Below, piece by piece: positions 1-8,609 of a DNA stretch of 56,250 nt; the stretch's first letter is position 1; each line of letters begins with the position of its first letter. The translations under genes and the position numbers were made by a program. This DNA comes from Treponema sp. (GTDB taxonomy: Bacteria; Spirochaetota; Spirochaetia; Treponematales; Breznakiellaceae), in assembly GCA_009787835.1 (NCBI GenBank), contig WQSN01000013.1, positions 1 to 56,250 on the forward strand, read 5' to 3'. The notes beneath the pieces are model-generated. The model was not told where the DNA came from, searched no databases, and worked only from the letters and a program-made list of their open reading frames with translations.

Positions 1-1166
1 TGCTTCTGCAAAAACCGGACATACTGTTACTCGACGAGCCTACCAATCACCTGGACGCGGAAACTGTCGCCTGGCTTGAACGCCATCTGCGCGATTATGC
101 AGGCACTGTCATCGCGGTTACTCATGACCGTTATTTTTTGGATAATGTTGCAGGCTGGATACTGGAACTTGATCGCGGAGAGGGCATTCCATGGAAGGGC
201 AATTATACAGGCTGGCTGGAACAGAAAGAAAAGCGCATGGCGCAGGAAGAAAAGGGCGAAAGCGACAGACGCAAAACACTACAGGCCGAGCTTGAATGGA
301 TACGCATGAGCCCCAAAGGCCGTCACGCGAAAAGCAAGGCGCGCATTACCCATTACGAGAAACTTTTTCAGGATGATGAGAGGGAACGCTCACGCGGAGC
401 GGCGGCCAACAATAAAATTACAATCCCGGCGGGTCCTCATCTTGGCAAGCTGGTAATCGAAGCGGAAGGGCTTTCAAAATCTTTCGGGGATCGGCTGTTA
501 TTCGACAATATGAGTTTTACAGTGCCGCCGGGCGCGTGTGTCGGTATTATCGGGCCTAACGGCGCGGGAAAGACCACTCTCTTTAAAATGATAACAGGCA
601 GCGAAAAACCGGATGCAGGTCTTTTAAAGTTAGGTGAAAGCGTTAAAATTGGATACGCCGATCAGATGCGTGATTCACTTGACAGCAATAAAAATGTATG
701 GGAACAGCTTTCTAACGGACAGGACTTAATAAAAATAGGAACAGGACAGGGAGCCAGAGAAGTAAATTCCCGCGCCTACTGCGCATGGTATAATTTTTCA
801 GGAGCTGATCAATCCAAAAAGGTGGGCGTCCTTTCAGGCGGAGAGCGCAACAGGTTAAACCTCGCGATGATGCTAAAAGAGGGGGCGAATGTTCTGTTAC
901 TCGACGAACCTACAAACGACCTTGATGTAAACACTCTTCGCGCGCTTGAAGACGCTCTTGATACTTTCGCAGGCGTCAGCCTTGTTATCAGCCATGACCG
1001 CTGGTTCCTCGACAGAATTGTCACTCACATTTTAGCCTTTGAAGACGGCGAAGTAATTTGGTACGACGGTAACTGGTCAGAGTACGCAGAATGGAGAAGA
1101 GAAAAACTTGGCTCTGCCGCTGACAGTCCTCACAGGTATGTATATAGAAAACTGGAAAGAAATTAA
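1..1166 (+). CDS. ettA: Energy-dependent translational throttle protein EttA (ABC-F ATPase), 5' truncated by window edge
   Basis: The reading frame is open from base 3, so this is the C-terminal part of a gene that starts outside the window. It begins in the first ATPase cassette at the Walker B (LLLDEPTNHLD), followed by the H-loop (THDRYFLD). The ABC-F linker/arm comes next, then a complete second cassette: Walker A GPNGAGKTT, signature LSGGERNR, Walker B LLLDEPTNDLD and switch SHDRWFLD. The C-terminal end (PHRYVYRKLERN) resembles EttA rather than Uup or YbiT. EttA binds the ribosomal E site and couples the first rounds of elongation to the ATP/ADP ratio (family knowledge). No membrane segments are present, as expected for ABC-F. 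It converges with the DUF192 gene. Confidence 0.93.
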   Translation, partial: LLQKPDILLLDEPTNHLDAETVAWLERHLRDYAGTVIAVTHDRYFLDNVAGWILELDRGEGIPWKGNYTGWLEQKEKRMAQEEKGESDRRKTLQAELEWIRMSPKGRHAKSKARITHYEKLFQDDERERSRGAAANNKITIPAGPHLGKLVIEAEGLSKSFGDRLLFDNMSFTVPPGACVGIIGPNGAGKTTLFKMITGSEKPDAGLLKLGESVKIGYADQMRDSLDSNKNVWEQLSNGQDLIKIGTGQGAREVNSRAYCAWYNFSGADQSKKVGVLSGGERNRLNLAMMLKEGANVLLLDEPTNDLDVNTLRALEDALDTFAGVSLVISHDRWFLDRIVTHILAFEDGEVIWYDGNWSEYAEWRREKLGSAADSPHRYVYRKLERN

Positions 1167-1211
1167 GAATGAGCAACTAAAAAAATGGCGAAGAAAAAAA
1201 GCGGCTCACTT

Positions 1212-1736
1212 TTATTTGATTCCAATTACATCTCCTGTAATAATGCCTGCGCGTGAAAACCAGCCTTGAGGCACTTCAAGCGCATAACGTACAGAGCGGC
1301 TTGATACAACGGAATTTTCGTCTTTAGGATACATGTCTTTAATTTCGATTATCCTGCCATCTGAGGCGATAAAGGCAATGGAAAGCGGGATATAGGTATT
1401 CTTCATCCAGAAAGAAAGAACCTCGTCTCTTTCAAAAACAAAGAGCATCCCTTCTCCATCGGGCAGCTTTTTACGATGCATCAGTCCCTGCGCACGTTCC
1501 TCCGCCGTACTTGCGATTTCCGCTTTTACTGCCGCAATCCGCTGCCCTTCACGCTCAACAGGAAGTTCACGTACAGGAAGTTTCTGGGTTGAACAGGAAA
1601 GAATTAAAGTAAAACATAATAAAAAACTGATGCGCCTGATCAACACAGGAAAGTTAAACTCACACAATGATAAGTCCAGCCTATTGATCGCGGCATTAAA
1701 CTGATGTTTGTCTTTTTCATGTACCTTGCGTGTCAC
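1212..1736 (-). CDS. DUF192 family lipoprotein
   Basis: A DUF192 domain covers roughly residues 65-174 and includes the family hallmarks RAQGLMHRKKLPDGEGMLFVF, FWMKNTYIPLSIAFI and the terminal GDVIGIK. The biochemical function of DUF192 is not established. A hydrophobic stretch at residues 36-47 ends in a lipobox (LILSC, Cys48), so it is probably an exported lipoprotein. The GTG start at 1736 has a strong GGAGGT ribosome site 5 bases upstream, but it puts a 30-residue charged region before the signal core. An internal GTG (1646) or TTG (1643) would give a more normal signal peptide but lacks a good ribosome site. Confidence 0.8.
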   Translation of the reverse strand: MTRKVHEKDKHQFNAAINRLDLSLCEFNFPVLIRRISFLLCFTLILSCSTQKLPVRELPVEREGQRIAAVKAEIASTAEERAQGLMHRKKLPDGEGMLFVFERDEVLSFWMKNTYIPLSIAFIASDGRIIEIKDMYPKDENSVVSSRSVRYALEVPQGWFSRAGIITGDVIGIK

Positions 1737-1762
1737 TGCACCTCCAGGTGAGATTTTTAATT

Positions 1763-2338
1763 TTAAAATTCATTCAGGAAATCCTGACGCAGCTTTACAT
1801 GGCCGGACTCCGAAAGGCTGGATTCGTTTACAATATCATTAAAGACCGCTTTATCTATATATTTTACTGTTAAAGGACGCTCAATCGCAATTCTGGTTTC
1901 ACCAGTTTCCCAGACTGCCGTTCCCGGATCAAGCGAGGAGGGCTGGCCGTATTTTTCAACAAACTGTGTAAATACTGAATAATGGTCAATGATTCCTGTA
2001 TTCAATGAAAATGACATAATAAAAACTTCCCCGTCGCGCAACTGGAAAAAAGCGCGCCTAATAAAGGATGTGCCTGTAGTTTCAACAAGGCTTTGATTGC
2101 GCACCGGCAAAAAAGATACATCCCTGTCGCCTCTGAAATTAAAATATCCGTCTGTTATCAGATTTTCTTTTAAATCATCAAGACTCATCCCAAGGTAAAA
2201 TTCGCGGAACTGTCTCGGCAATCCGCTTTCCTCCGCTTCAGGTTCGTCCGGTGAAGGAGCATTCTGCGCGAAAACACCAGCCTGTATTGTAAAGAAAACC
2301 ACGAGAAGGGTATAAATTATTTTTATATGGTTCATCAT
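1763..2338 (-). CDS. Hypothetical secreted protein
   Basis: This 191-residue protein has a clear N-terminal signal peptide (hydrophobic residues 6-20, likely cleavage after VFA near residue 24) followed by an acidic Pro/Glu-rich linker. The rest is a soluble domain rich in short beta strands, with a phrase near residues 45-60 (REFYLGMSLDDLKENL) resembling secreted proteins that use an F-x-G-M-S-x-x-x-V/L repeat start. I do not recognise a named family. It lies 26 bases upstream of the DUF192 lipoprotein on the same strand, so the two are probably co-transcribed and act in the periplasm. Confidence 0.7.
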   Translation of the reverse strand: MMNHIKIIYTLLVVFFTIQAGVFAQNAPSPDEPEAEESGLPRQFREFYLGMSLDDLKENLITDGYFNFRGDRDVSFLPVRNQSLVETTGTSFIRRAFFQLRDGEVFIMSFSLNTGIIDHYSVFTQFVEKYGQPSSLDPGTAVWETGETRIAIERPLTVKYIDKAVFNDIVNESSLSESGHVKLRQDFLNEF

Positions 2339-2416
2339 TTTATTATCGGAAATTCCCGGAAAACACTGGAGTGCCGGAAGCTTCGCTGTAATTACACCAA
2401 CTACCGCGATTAAGCA

Positions 2417-3649
2417 CTATATAATTGTTTTCTTTTCCCTGCGGGATTTTTCCAGCATCTGCATTTTATGAAAATACGCGTTTTGCCTGGCGACCTCTTT
2501 TGTGTCTTTAACAAAGATTTTATCATTTAATAACTGAAAACATTTATTTTCAATAAATTTCCTGCCAACCAGCAAACCTTCTCCCGGATCAAACCCCACC
2601 ATATTAATAAGTTCTTTAACTCCGAAATCGCACGCAAAAGAAGTCGCGGTATTTAAATCAATTTTTTTCTTTTCCATCTGAATTTGCAGCATATCATACA
2701 TCCGGCCCAGGGGATCGGCGATCAATGTATTGGCAAGCTGTTTGTAAATGAGCCAAATTCTGTCAGCAAGAAGGGTTGTAAGCCTTGCGATAAGCTGAGG
2801 CTGGGCTTTAATCATCTGTTGAAAATTATCACGGTTAACCGCCATAAGCTGGCAATCCTCATAAGCGACAGCTCCTGCGGCTCTTGGTTTGGATTCAAGC
2901 AAAGCCATTTCCCCGAAAATATCCCCGGATTTTAATACCGCAAGTAAAATTTCATTATTTTCAGTAATTTTTACGATTTTTACGCTGCCCTTCTGGATAA
3001 TGAAAAGTTCATCACCGGGTTCTCCTTCGCAAAAAATCAATGAGTTTTTGGAAAAAGAGCGAACCATCTCTGTAGGTTTATAATCCTTCTGGGGATTATT
3101 AACATACTGGACAATATCTCTTAACCGTTCAACTGCGTCGTTTACATTGCCGCCCTGGGGACAGTACTTTAAATATTTCTGATAAGCGTAAAAAGCCTGG
3201 TTATGCTGTTTTTGTTTAAAGTAGTATTCGGCAATATAAAATATATGACTGGGTTCCTGATTGGTGTTGTTTTTTAGGGTAATCCTTGTATAAGCTTCGT
3301 CAAGATACCGCATTCGTCTTGAGAACTGCATAATGATCTTCATCGCTACAGGCGCATTATTCTGAATTAGCTGGCTGAACTGTTCCCTTTGAACAGAGAT
3401 AAGAGTAATATCTGTCTTTGCCTGCGCTGTTTCAATATGGCTATGGCCTGACATTGTAGATACAACGCCGAAAAAATCACCGGGTCCCAGAGTATCGCCC
3501 TGCTCTTCCGCTACAATCTGCACTTCCTTGGAAAGCCGTACCTTTCCTTCGCGAATAATAAAAAAGCGGTCGGCGTTTCTCTTACCTTCCACAATAATAT
3601 ATGAGTCTTTGGAAAAATTAACAAAAGCCAAATGTAATGGAGCGGTCAT
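2417..3649 (-). CDS. Protein with two cyclic nucleotide-binding domains
   Basis: Two CNB (cAMP-receptor-like) domains lie at about residues 5-110 and 195-305, separated by a short helical, TPR-like stretch (about 125-160). A C-terminal region of about 100 residues is not a recognisable Crp helix-turn-helix. The second domain has a near-canonical phosphate-binding cassette (FGEMALLESKPRAAG, with the conserved E and R). The first is degenerate (FGVVSTMSGHSHIE), so only the second is likely to bind a cyclic nucleotide. I chose the ATG at 3649 because AGGGGAG precedes it. An in-frame TTG at 3688 extends the gene but has no ribosome site and sits in a hairpin. It may be a signalling or scaffold protein rather than a direct DNA binder. 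Confidence 0.85.
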   Translation of the reverse strand: MTAPLHLAFVNFSKDSYIIVEGKRNADRFFIIREGKVRLSKEVQIVAEEQGDTLGPGDFFGVVSTMSGHSHIETAQAKTDITLISVQREQFSQLIQNNAPVAMKIIMQFSRRMRYLDEAYTRITLKNNTNQEPSHIFYIAEYYFKQKQHNQAFYAYQKYLKYCPQGGNVNDAVERLRDIVQYVNNPQKDYKPTEMVRSFSKNSLIFCEGEPGDELFIIQKGSVKIVKITENNEILLAVLKSGDIFGEMALLESKPRAAGAVAYEDCQLMAVNRDNFQQMIKAQPQLIARLTTLLADRIWLIYKQLANTLIADPLGRMYDMLQIQMEKKKIDLNTATSFACDFGVKELINMVGFDPGEGLLVGRKFIENKCFQLLNDKIFVKDTKEVARQNAYFHKMQMLEKSRREKKTII

Positions 3650-3677
3650 TTCTCCCCTTTTTTTACTGATAAATTGA

Positions 3678-3709
3678 AGCTGTTCCAAAACATCAGTTGT
3701 TGAACAGCT
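3678..3709. repeat. Inverted repeat in the leader of the CNB-domain gene
   Basis: Perfect 8-bp arms AGCTGTTC (3678-3685) and GAACAGCT (3702-3709) flank a 16-base loop. The element lies about 30 bases upstream of the preferred start of the minus-strand CNB gene. The GCTGTTCCAAAA part recurs in the priA-maf hairpin at 20648-20701. It could be an operator or an mRNA hairpin. Nothing shows which. Confidence 0.5.
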
Positions 3710-3858
3710 GCCATGGATTTAGTTATTATAGGAATTATATCGACACATTGTCAAGAAAAATGAAGATACCCCGCATTATCCAAAGCTGACCCATAGCAAA
3801 AAAATATTCTATATAAGTAAATTAATTAAAATAAATACCGATAATAAATTGTAATACC

Positions 3859-4302
3859 ATGAATAAGCGGATAAATTTTGAAGATACAGTTTTCATATTG
3901 AATGTCAGAATCAGAATGATTCGGGATCTGTTACAGCTTGATACTGATACAAGCCTGTTTATCAACCAGACCATTGTAGATATGGATTTCATTAATTCTA
4001 CGCTGGATATATTAATGGAAAAATTTCTGGCCAATATAAAATTTCTGGATCGTGATATTGAAGCGGATAATCTCTCGGACGCTGAATGGCAATTCGGCCA
4101 GATAGTAAACGAAGTCGCCAACAAAGCCAGCCCTTTCTCTCCTGCGCATTTTCCGGAGATTCAAACATGGATAGAAAAATTCAGAAAAAACAGTGCAAAA
4201 CGGCAGAAGCTGATTGATGAAACCTATGTATCAATAGGACAAGCCGTTCTGGAACCTGTAGTAAGCAATGCTGAATTAAACGGTTTACTTGGAAGCGCAT
4301 AA
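3859..4302 (+). CDS. Hypothetical helical protein
   Basis: This 147-residue cytoplasmic protein has no signal peptide or membrane segment. The predicted pattern is mainly helical, with heptad-like hydrophobic spacing at residues 8-75 and 100-135, and it is slightly acidic. I recognise no domain. It is followed 56 bases later by rsmD on the same strand. The start ATG lacks a clear ribosome site (bases upstream are AT-rich), so it is chosen as the first Met of a long open frame. Confidence 0.65.
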   Translation: MNKRINFEDTVFILNVRIRMIRDLLQLDTDTSLFINQTIVDMDFINSTLDILMEKFLANIKFLDRDIEADNLSDAEWQFGQIVNEVANKASPFSPAHFPEIQTWIEKFRKNSAKRQKLIDETYVSIGQAVLEPVVSNAELNGLLGSA

Positions 4303-4358
4303 ACCTTTGCGCTTACTGCGAAAATGCAATAACATAAAATAATTAAATCAGGGCTGAC

Positions 4359-4904
4359 ATGAGAATAACCGGTGGAACATTACGCGGAAGGAAGATCGCA
4401 GTTCCTGCCGGAATTATAAGGCCAAGCATGGACAGGATGCGCGAATCTGTTTTTGCGTGTCTTGGTGATATATCAGGCCTGTCTTTTCTGGATATATTCA
4501 CAGGTTCAGGCATTATAGCTCTGGAAGCGGCTTCCAGGGGCGCGGTTAATATTGAAGCTGTGGAACAGGATAAACTGAAACGAAAAACACTCCTGGAGAA
4601 TATTTCCATCGCTCCATGCAGGATAAACTGCCGTTTTATACCAGCAGAACTGTATATTAAACGCGCAAAAACCTCATTTGATATTATTTTTCTTGATCCG
4701 CCTTTTCCGTATCAGTATAAATGGGAACTAACAGCGAGTATCGCGCTCTCCTGCCTCGCAAAAGACAACACAAGAATCCTAATTCACCGTCCGCGCCAGG
4801 ATTATCCAAAGACTGAAATTCAATGTCTTACAAAAACCGATTCCCGTGAATATGGCCGCTCTGTAGTAGATTTCTTCCATAAAAGAATTAGCATTGGTAT
4901 ATAA
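4359..4904 (+). CDS. rsmD: 16S rRNA (guanine966-N2)-methyltransferase RsmD
   Basis: This SAM-dependent methyltransferase modifies G966 of 16S rRNA in the assembled small subunit. N-terminal MRITGGTLRGRKI is the usual RsmD opening. SAM motif I is LDIFTGSGIIALEAASRGA (about residues 44-62), and the catalytic motif IV is DPPF (113-116) preceded by FDIIFL. The length of 181 residues is typical for the family. It stands as a single gene between a hypothetical and a TPR-like gene. Confidence 0.93.
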   Translation: MRITGGTLRGRKIAVPAGIIRPSMDRMRESVFACLGDISGLSFLDIFTGSGIIALEAASRGAVNIEAVEQDKLKRKTLLENISIAPCRINCRFIPAELYIKRAKTSFDIIFLDPPFPYQYKWELTASIALSCLAKDNTRILIHRPRQDYPKTEIQCLTKTDSREYGRSVVDFFHKRISIGI

Positions 4905-4967
4905 CAATTAAAAAAGTCTTGTTTTTTTATGATAAATAGCAGATAATATAGTAACATCTGGCAAACA

Positions 4968-5318
4968 ATGGATATAAAAAAAACTTTTGAAAAATTTGAT
5001 CATGAAAACTCATTTATAAGAGTGACTGTCCCCAAGCCAATTGAAGGATCTACAAAGGCTGCGCTGAACCGGAAAGGAAATCAATTATACAATGACGGAG
5101 ACATTGAAGGGGCTCGCAGGATTTTTGTTACAACAAGGTATTCTGATGGTATTTCCAGGATAGGCGATTATTATAAATCCAAAAATAAAACACTTGACGC
5201 TTTGCGAATGTACTGGACTGCGCCGGATCGTACAAAATCCGAACCTTTGATTGAACAGCTTGCGCGTGTCGTGCAAAGCTTAATTCATGAAGAACAGGAA
5301 GTAACAAGCAATGAGTGA
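4968..5318 (+). CDS. Small TPR-like protein
   Basis: This 116-residue soluble protein has one or two degenerate tetratricopeptide-like helix pairs (KGNQLYNDGDIEGARRIF at about residues 35-52, then DYYKSKNKTLDALRMYW at about 68-84). It overlaps the next gene, a long TPR protein, by 8 bases. Such coupling suggests the two products work together, possibly as a helper for TPR-mediated assembly. There is no signal peptide. I recognise no finer family. Confidence 0.7.
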   Translation: MDIKKTFEKFDHENSFIRVTVPKPIEGSTKAALNRKGNQLYNDGDIEGARRIFVTTRYSDGISRIGDYYKSKNKTLDALRMYWTAPDRTKSEPLIEQLARVVQSLIHEEQEVTSNE

Positions 5319-6414
5319 CATGATTAATGAAAAACAGCCTGATACAGAAGGGCAAAAGATACCCGAGATTTCAAAAATAGGTTATCAACTACTCAAAGAG
5401 AACAGAATCGCTGATGCCATTGATTGCTTTACAAAGATTCTTCTGTTGGATGAAAACAACAATTACGCGCTTGTAGGCATGGGAGACGCTACGCGCAAAC
5501 AGGGATCTATACGCGAAGCTGTTAAATTTTACCAAAGGTGTCTGGTGCATCATCCCGGAAACAACTATGCGCTTTTCGGCCTTGCCGATTGCTACAAGGC
5601 AATGAATCAGTATCAAAAAGCCATTGAAATATGGGAGCAGTATCTGCTTCATGATGATAAAAATATTACGGTACTTACGCGAATCGCGGATGCCTACAGA
5701 AAGGTGAGGGATTTTGACAATTCCAGAAATATCTATATCCGCGTCATGGAGATGGAAGAAACCAATCCGTACGCAATCATTGGTCTGGGTCATCTGCATT
5801 ATGATTTTAAGGAATACAGGGAAGCGCTGTATTACTGGGAGAAAATGCTTAAATTAAAAAATTCTGATGTTGATATCCGCGTTCTTACATCAATCGGAAA
5901 CTGCCACAGAAAATTAAAAACATTCAACGAAGGCATCCCGTATTTTGAAGCCGCGCTGGAAAGGGAAAAGTTTAATTTTTATGCTCTATTCGGCCTTGCG
6001 GACTGTTACCGCGGCATGAACGACATGGAAAATTCGCTTATTTACTGGAACAGGATTCTTGAGCAGGATCCGAGAAATAAGATGATTCTGACGCGCGCAG
6101 GCGACGCTTACCGTAATCTCAATGATTTTGATACTTCCCAGATGTTTTATGAAAGAGCGCTAAATATTGAATTTGATACCTATGCCGTAATGGGACTCGC
6201 GTTAATCGCCAAAGCTTACGGAAAATATGAAGAAGCGATTACATCCTTCAAGCGCTTAATCCAGCAGGATAACAGGAACTACCGTCTTTACATTGAACTA
6301 TCCGACTGTTATATGAAAACAGGAGCGCGCAACAAAGCCATTGAGATTCTGGAGGAATTCCAGAAACTGGGTATCAAGAATCAAAGAATATCCGAAATGT
6401 TAGAATTTATATAA
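5311..6414 (+). CDS. TPR repeat protein
   Basis: This 367-residue protein is made almost entirely of tetratricopeptide repeats of about 34 residues (at least eight can be seen, with recurring NYALFGLADCY, FYALFGLADCYRGM and YAVMGLALIAKAYG-type consensus). TPR arrays act as protein-interaction scaffolds. There is no signal peptide, so it is probably cytoplasmic. It is coupled on both sides, with an 8-base overlap with the upstream small TPR-like gene and a one-base TAATG overlap with rlmN. This places it in a short operon, but no specific partner can be inferred. Confidence 0.85.
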   Translation: MSDMINEKQPDTEGQKIPEISKIGYQLLKENRIADAIDCFTKILLLDENNNYALVGMGDATRKQGSIREAVKFYQRCLVHHPGNNYALFGLADCYKAMNQYQKAIEIWEQYLLHDDKNITVLTRIADAYRKVRDFDNSRNIYIRVMEMEETNPYAIIGLGHLHYDFKEYREALYYWEKMLKLKNSDVDIRVLTSIGNCHRKLKTFNEGIPYFEAALEREKFNFYALFGLADCYRGMNDMENSLIYWNRILEQDPRNKMILTRAGDAYRNLNDFDTSQMFYERALNIEFDTYAVMGLALIAKAYGKYEEAITSFKRLIQQDNRNYRLYIELSDCYMKTGARNKAIEILEEFQKLGIKNQRISEMLEFI

Positions 6415-7502
6415 TGAAAAATGAAACCGCGCTGGCAGGGATGCTTCCCGCGGAACTTGAAAAAAATCTGTTAACTGTTCCCTGTTTCCGCTGCGCGCAA
6501 ATTTACAAATGGATAACGCGCGGCGTCTGTGATTTCGATCAAATGACCGATATTCCCGTTTCCATGCGCCATGATTTAAAAACGCGCTTCGATATTTTTT
6601 CATGCGTTATAGACAGCATCCAGCCGGACAGAGATGCGGATAAAATTGTTTTGTCTCTAAAGGACGGTTTAAAAATTGAAGCCGTGCTTTTAAGCGACGG
6701 AAAAAAACGTTTCACAGCCTGTCTTTCAACTCAGGCCGGCTGCCCTGCAGGATGCGTATTCTGTAAAACCGGCAGTCTGGGATTTACACGCAATCTTACC
6801 TCAGGCGAGATTACTGAACAATTTCTGCATCTAAACGCGGTAAATAATTTAAAACAAAAAAGCATAACAGGGGAAACAGGAGATGACATATCTGAACGCG
6901 TCCATGATAACAGTATTGATAATATCGTAATCATGGGCATGGGAGAGCCTCTTTTAAACATGGCGGAATTACGCAAGGCAATCGAATTTTTTACCGATCC
7001 TGAGGGATTAAATATTTCAAAGCGAAGAATAACAGTCTCCACCTGCGGAATTTGCGCCGGTCTTTATGATATTGCAGATAACGGCCCGTACATCAGGCTC
7101 GCTTTGTCACTGACCACGGCTGATGAGCCTTTGCGTCAGAGACTTATGCCTGTTACAGCCGCCAATCCGCTTAAAAGAGTAAAAGATGCGCTTATTCGCT
7201 TTCAGAAAAAAGGCGGCGGCCGCGTAACGCTGGAAATACCTCTCCTTGGCGGCCTTAACACCCGCAGCAAAGACGCCGCATCCATTGCGCGGTTCGCGGA
7301 AAATCTGAATGCGGTTATCAATATAATACCCTGGAATCCTGCCGCCGGTCTGGAGTTTGAAGGGAAGCCGTTACGCGAGCCATCCAAAAAAGAAATTGAG
7401 AACTTTATCTTTCAGCTTGAAAACCAAAAATTAAAAGTTACCATGCGCCATCGCAAAGGCCGCAGAGCAATGGCCGCCTGCGGACAGTTGGGCTCAGTAT
7501 AA
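6414..7502 (+). CDS. rlmN: Dual-specificity 23S rRNA A2503 / tRNA A37 C2-methyltransferase RlmN
   Basis: This radical-SAM enzyme methylates C2 of A2503 in 23S rRNA and of A37 in some tRNAs. The [4Fe-4S] ligands are C110-x3-C114-x2-C117. The two mechanistic cysteines align at C103 (TACLSTQAGC) and C356 (AACGQL). The SAM-binding GMGEPL is at about 175-180. The protein is 362 residues. A hydrophilic insertion at about residues 143-168 lies before the GMGEP motif and is absent from typical homologues. Its ATG overlaps the TPR gene stop by one base. Confidence 0.95.
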   Translation: MKNETALAGMLPAELEKNLLTVPCFRCAQIYKWITRGVCDFDQMTDIPVSMRHDLKTRFDIFSCVIDSIQPDRDADKIVLSLKDGLKIEAVLLSDGKKRFTACLSTQAGCPAGCVFCKTGSLGFTRNLTSGEITEQFLHLNAVNNLKQKSITGETGDDISERVHDNSIDNIVIMGMGEPLLNMAELRKAIEFFTDPEGLNISKRRITVSTCGICAGLYDIADNGPYIRLALSLTTADEPLRQRLMPVTAANPLKRVKDALIRFQKKGGGRVTLEIPLLGGLNTRSKDAASIARFAENLNAVINIIPWNPAAGLEFEGKPLREPSKKEIENFIFQLENQKLKVTMRHRKGRRAMAACGQLGSV

Positions 7503-7507
7503 TTAGT

Positions 7508-7638
7508 GTCTGTCCACAAAGTCGGTTACTTTGCGGACAGACCTTGCATTTTCTCGCCTTCAAACCTTTGATTTGCAGGCTGCGAAAATGCTGTTTTTAT
7601 GGAAGTCTGTCTATAATGTGTCCACATTATAGACAGAC
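7508..7638. repeat. Composite palindromic element downstream of rlmN
   Basis: Three nested hairpins fill the gap between rlmN and the convergent DUF445 gene. The first has arms 7508-7522 and 7528-7542 (15 bp, one mismatch, starts GTCTGTCC). The middle one is imperfect, GCATTTTC pairing with GAAAATGC. The last is a perfect 16-bp hairpin, GTCTGTCTATAATGTG (7605-7620) with its complement 7623-7638 and a TC loop. The whole element begins GTCTGTC and ends GACAGAC. It may serve as a bidirectional terminator or be a mobile REP/MITE-like repeat. The last palindrome has a relative upstream of rpsO. Confidence 0.7.
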
Positions 7639-7649
7639 TATAATTATTT

Positions 7650-8609
7650 TTACCTCAGGAAATATGTTAAAGTTGCCTGGAATAACCCGATAAAAAATCC
7701 CAGTATTCCGCCGAAGATGTCTATCCATAAAAATTGATCTGACATGACATCAAGGATAATCCTTTCTACGCGAAGCATTTCAAGAGAATCGATTCTGTCG
7801 GAGACAAGCGCTTTGACATTTATTGAAGTAAGTATGCTTTCAATCTGACTGTCGGCGGCTGTCATAAGTTTATCGAAAAGATAATCATCAAGTTTTTCCT
7901 TGTCCGTTCCATTTATTTCGAGTAACGCCGCGATATTTTTATTCTGATCACAGATGATTTTATTAAATGAAGAGCAAACAGCGCCTGTTAAAGTTTTTTT
8001 TGTATTTTCAGTCTGCAGAAGATCCGCCGCATTCGCAATTAACTTCTCAATTATTTCAGGCATTTTTTCCTGAAGAGTCATGTCGTATTGCCCTGCGGTA
8101 AGGAAAAAACGCTGAAATACATTCAACTGCTGAAAAATATCACGCAGGAAAATACGTCCCCGCGATTCAAGTTCATGGCGAATTTCCTTGCGGCGCATAA
8201 ATTCTAAAAGCCCCCTGGTAAAAGCCGGATACGCTTTCTCCGCTGTCATGGATATTTTTTGCGAAAGCACATCTTGACGGCCTTCAAATAATTCACCGGG
8301 TGTTTTCTCAAGGATTTTTTCCGTAAAAACCGAAATTGACTGTTTTACTTTTTCGCGGACATCTTCGCGGGCGAGCCGTTCCCTTAAAATTTCAGGAGTT
8401 AAAAGTTCCCGTTCCACCATTGCGCCTATGCTTTGAGCGAGCCTTTTTCTCTGTCTTGGCAGAACTCCCGGCGTAAACGGTAATTTAATTCCAAAGATGC
8501 GGATTTCCTTCAACGGACGGAAAAGCATCCTGATGGCTACAACATTTGTAACAAAACCAATAATCGCGCCCGCGAAAGGCGGAACGACAAAAAGGAGTAT
8601 GGTATTCAT
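7650..8609 (-). CDS. DUF445 family membrane protein
   Basis: This 319-residue protein has the DUF445 signature at its N-terminus: an initial membrane helix (residues 4-22), then GFVTNVVAIRMLFRPLKE and the PFTPGVLPRQRKRLAQSIG segment. A long helical region follows, and a second membrane helix is at the C-terminus (about 298-316). Function of the family is unknown; it is thought to be an inner-membrane protein. Its start overlaps the stop of the SH3-like lipoprotein gene by 4 bases (ATGA), so the two are translationally coupled. Confidence 0.88.
   Translation of the reverse strand: MNTILLFVVPPFAGAIIGFVTNVVAIRMLFRPLKEIRIFGIKLPFTPGVLPRQRKRLAQSIGAMVERELLTPEILRERLAREDVREKVKQSISVFTEKILEKTPGELFEGRQDVLSQKISMTAEKAYPAFTRGLLEFMRRKEIRHELESRGRIFLRDIFQQLNVFQRFFLTAGQYDMTLQEKMPEIIEKLIANAADLLQTENTKKTLTGAVCSSFNKIICDQNKNIAALLEINGTDKEKLDDYLFDKLMTAADSQIESILTSINVKALVSDRIDSLEMLRVERIILDVMSDQFLWIDIFGGILGFFIGLFQATLTYFLR

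Noticed and set aside
809-1024. Open frames antisense to conserved genes (for example within ettA, tsf, pnp and valS)
   Set aside because: They follow the codon structure of the real genes, lack ribosome sites and match no domain.
1637-1736. Frameshift at the N-terminus of the DUF192 gene
   Set aside because: The long charged N-terminus is odd and an alternative frame has a small ORF, but the strong GGAGGT before the GTG start and an intact frame make a simple long start more likely.
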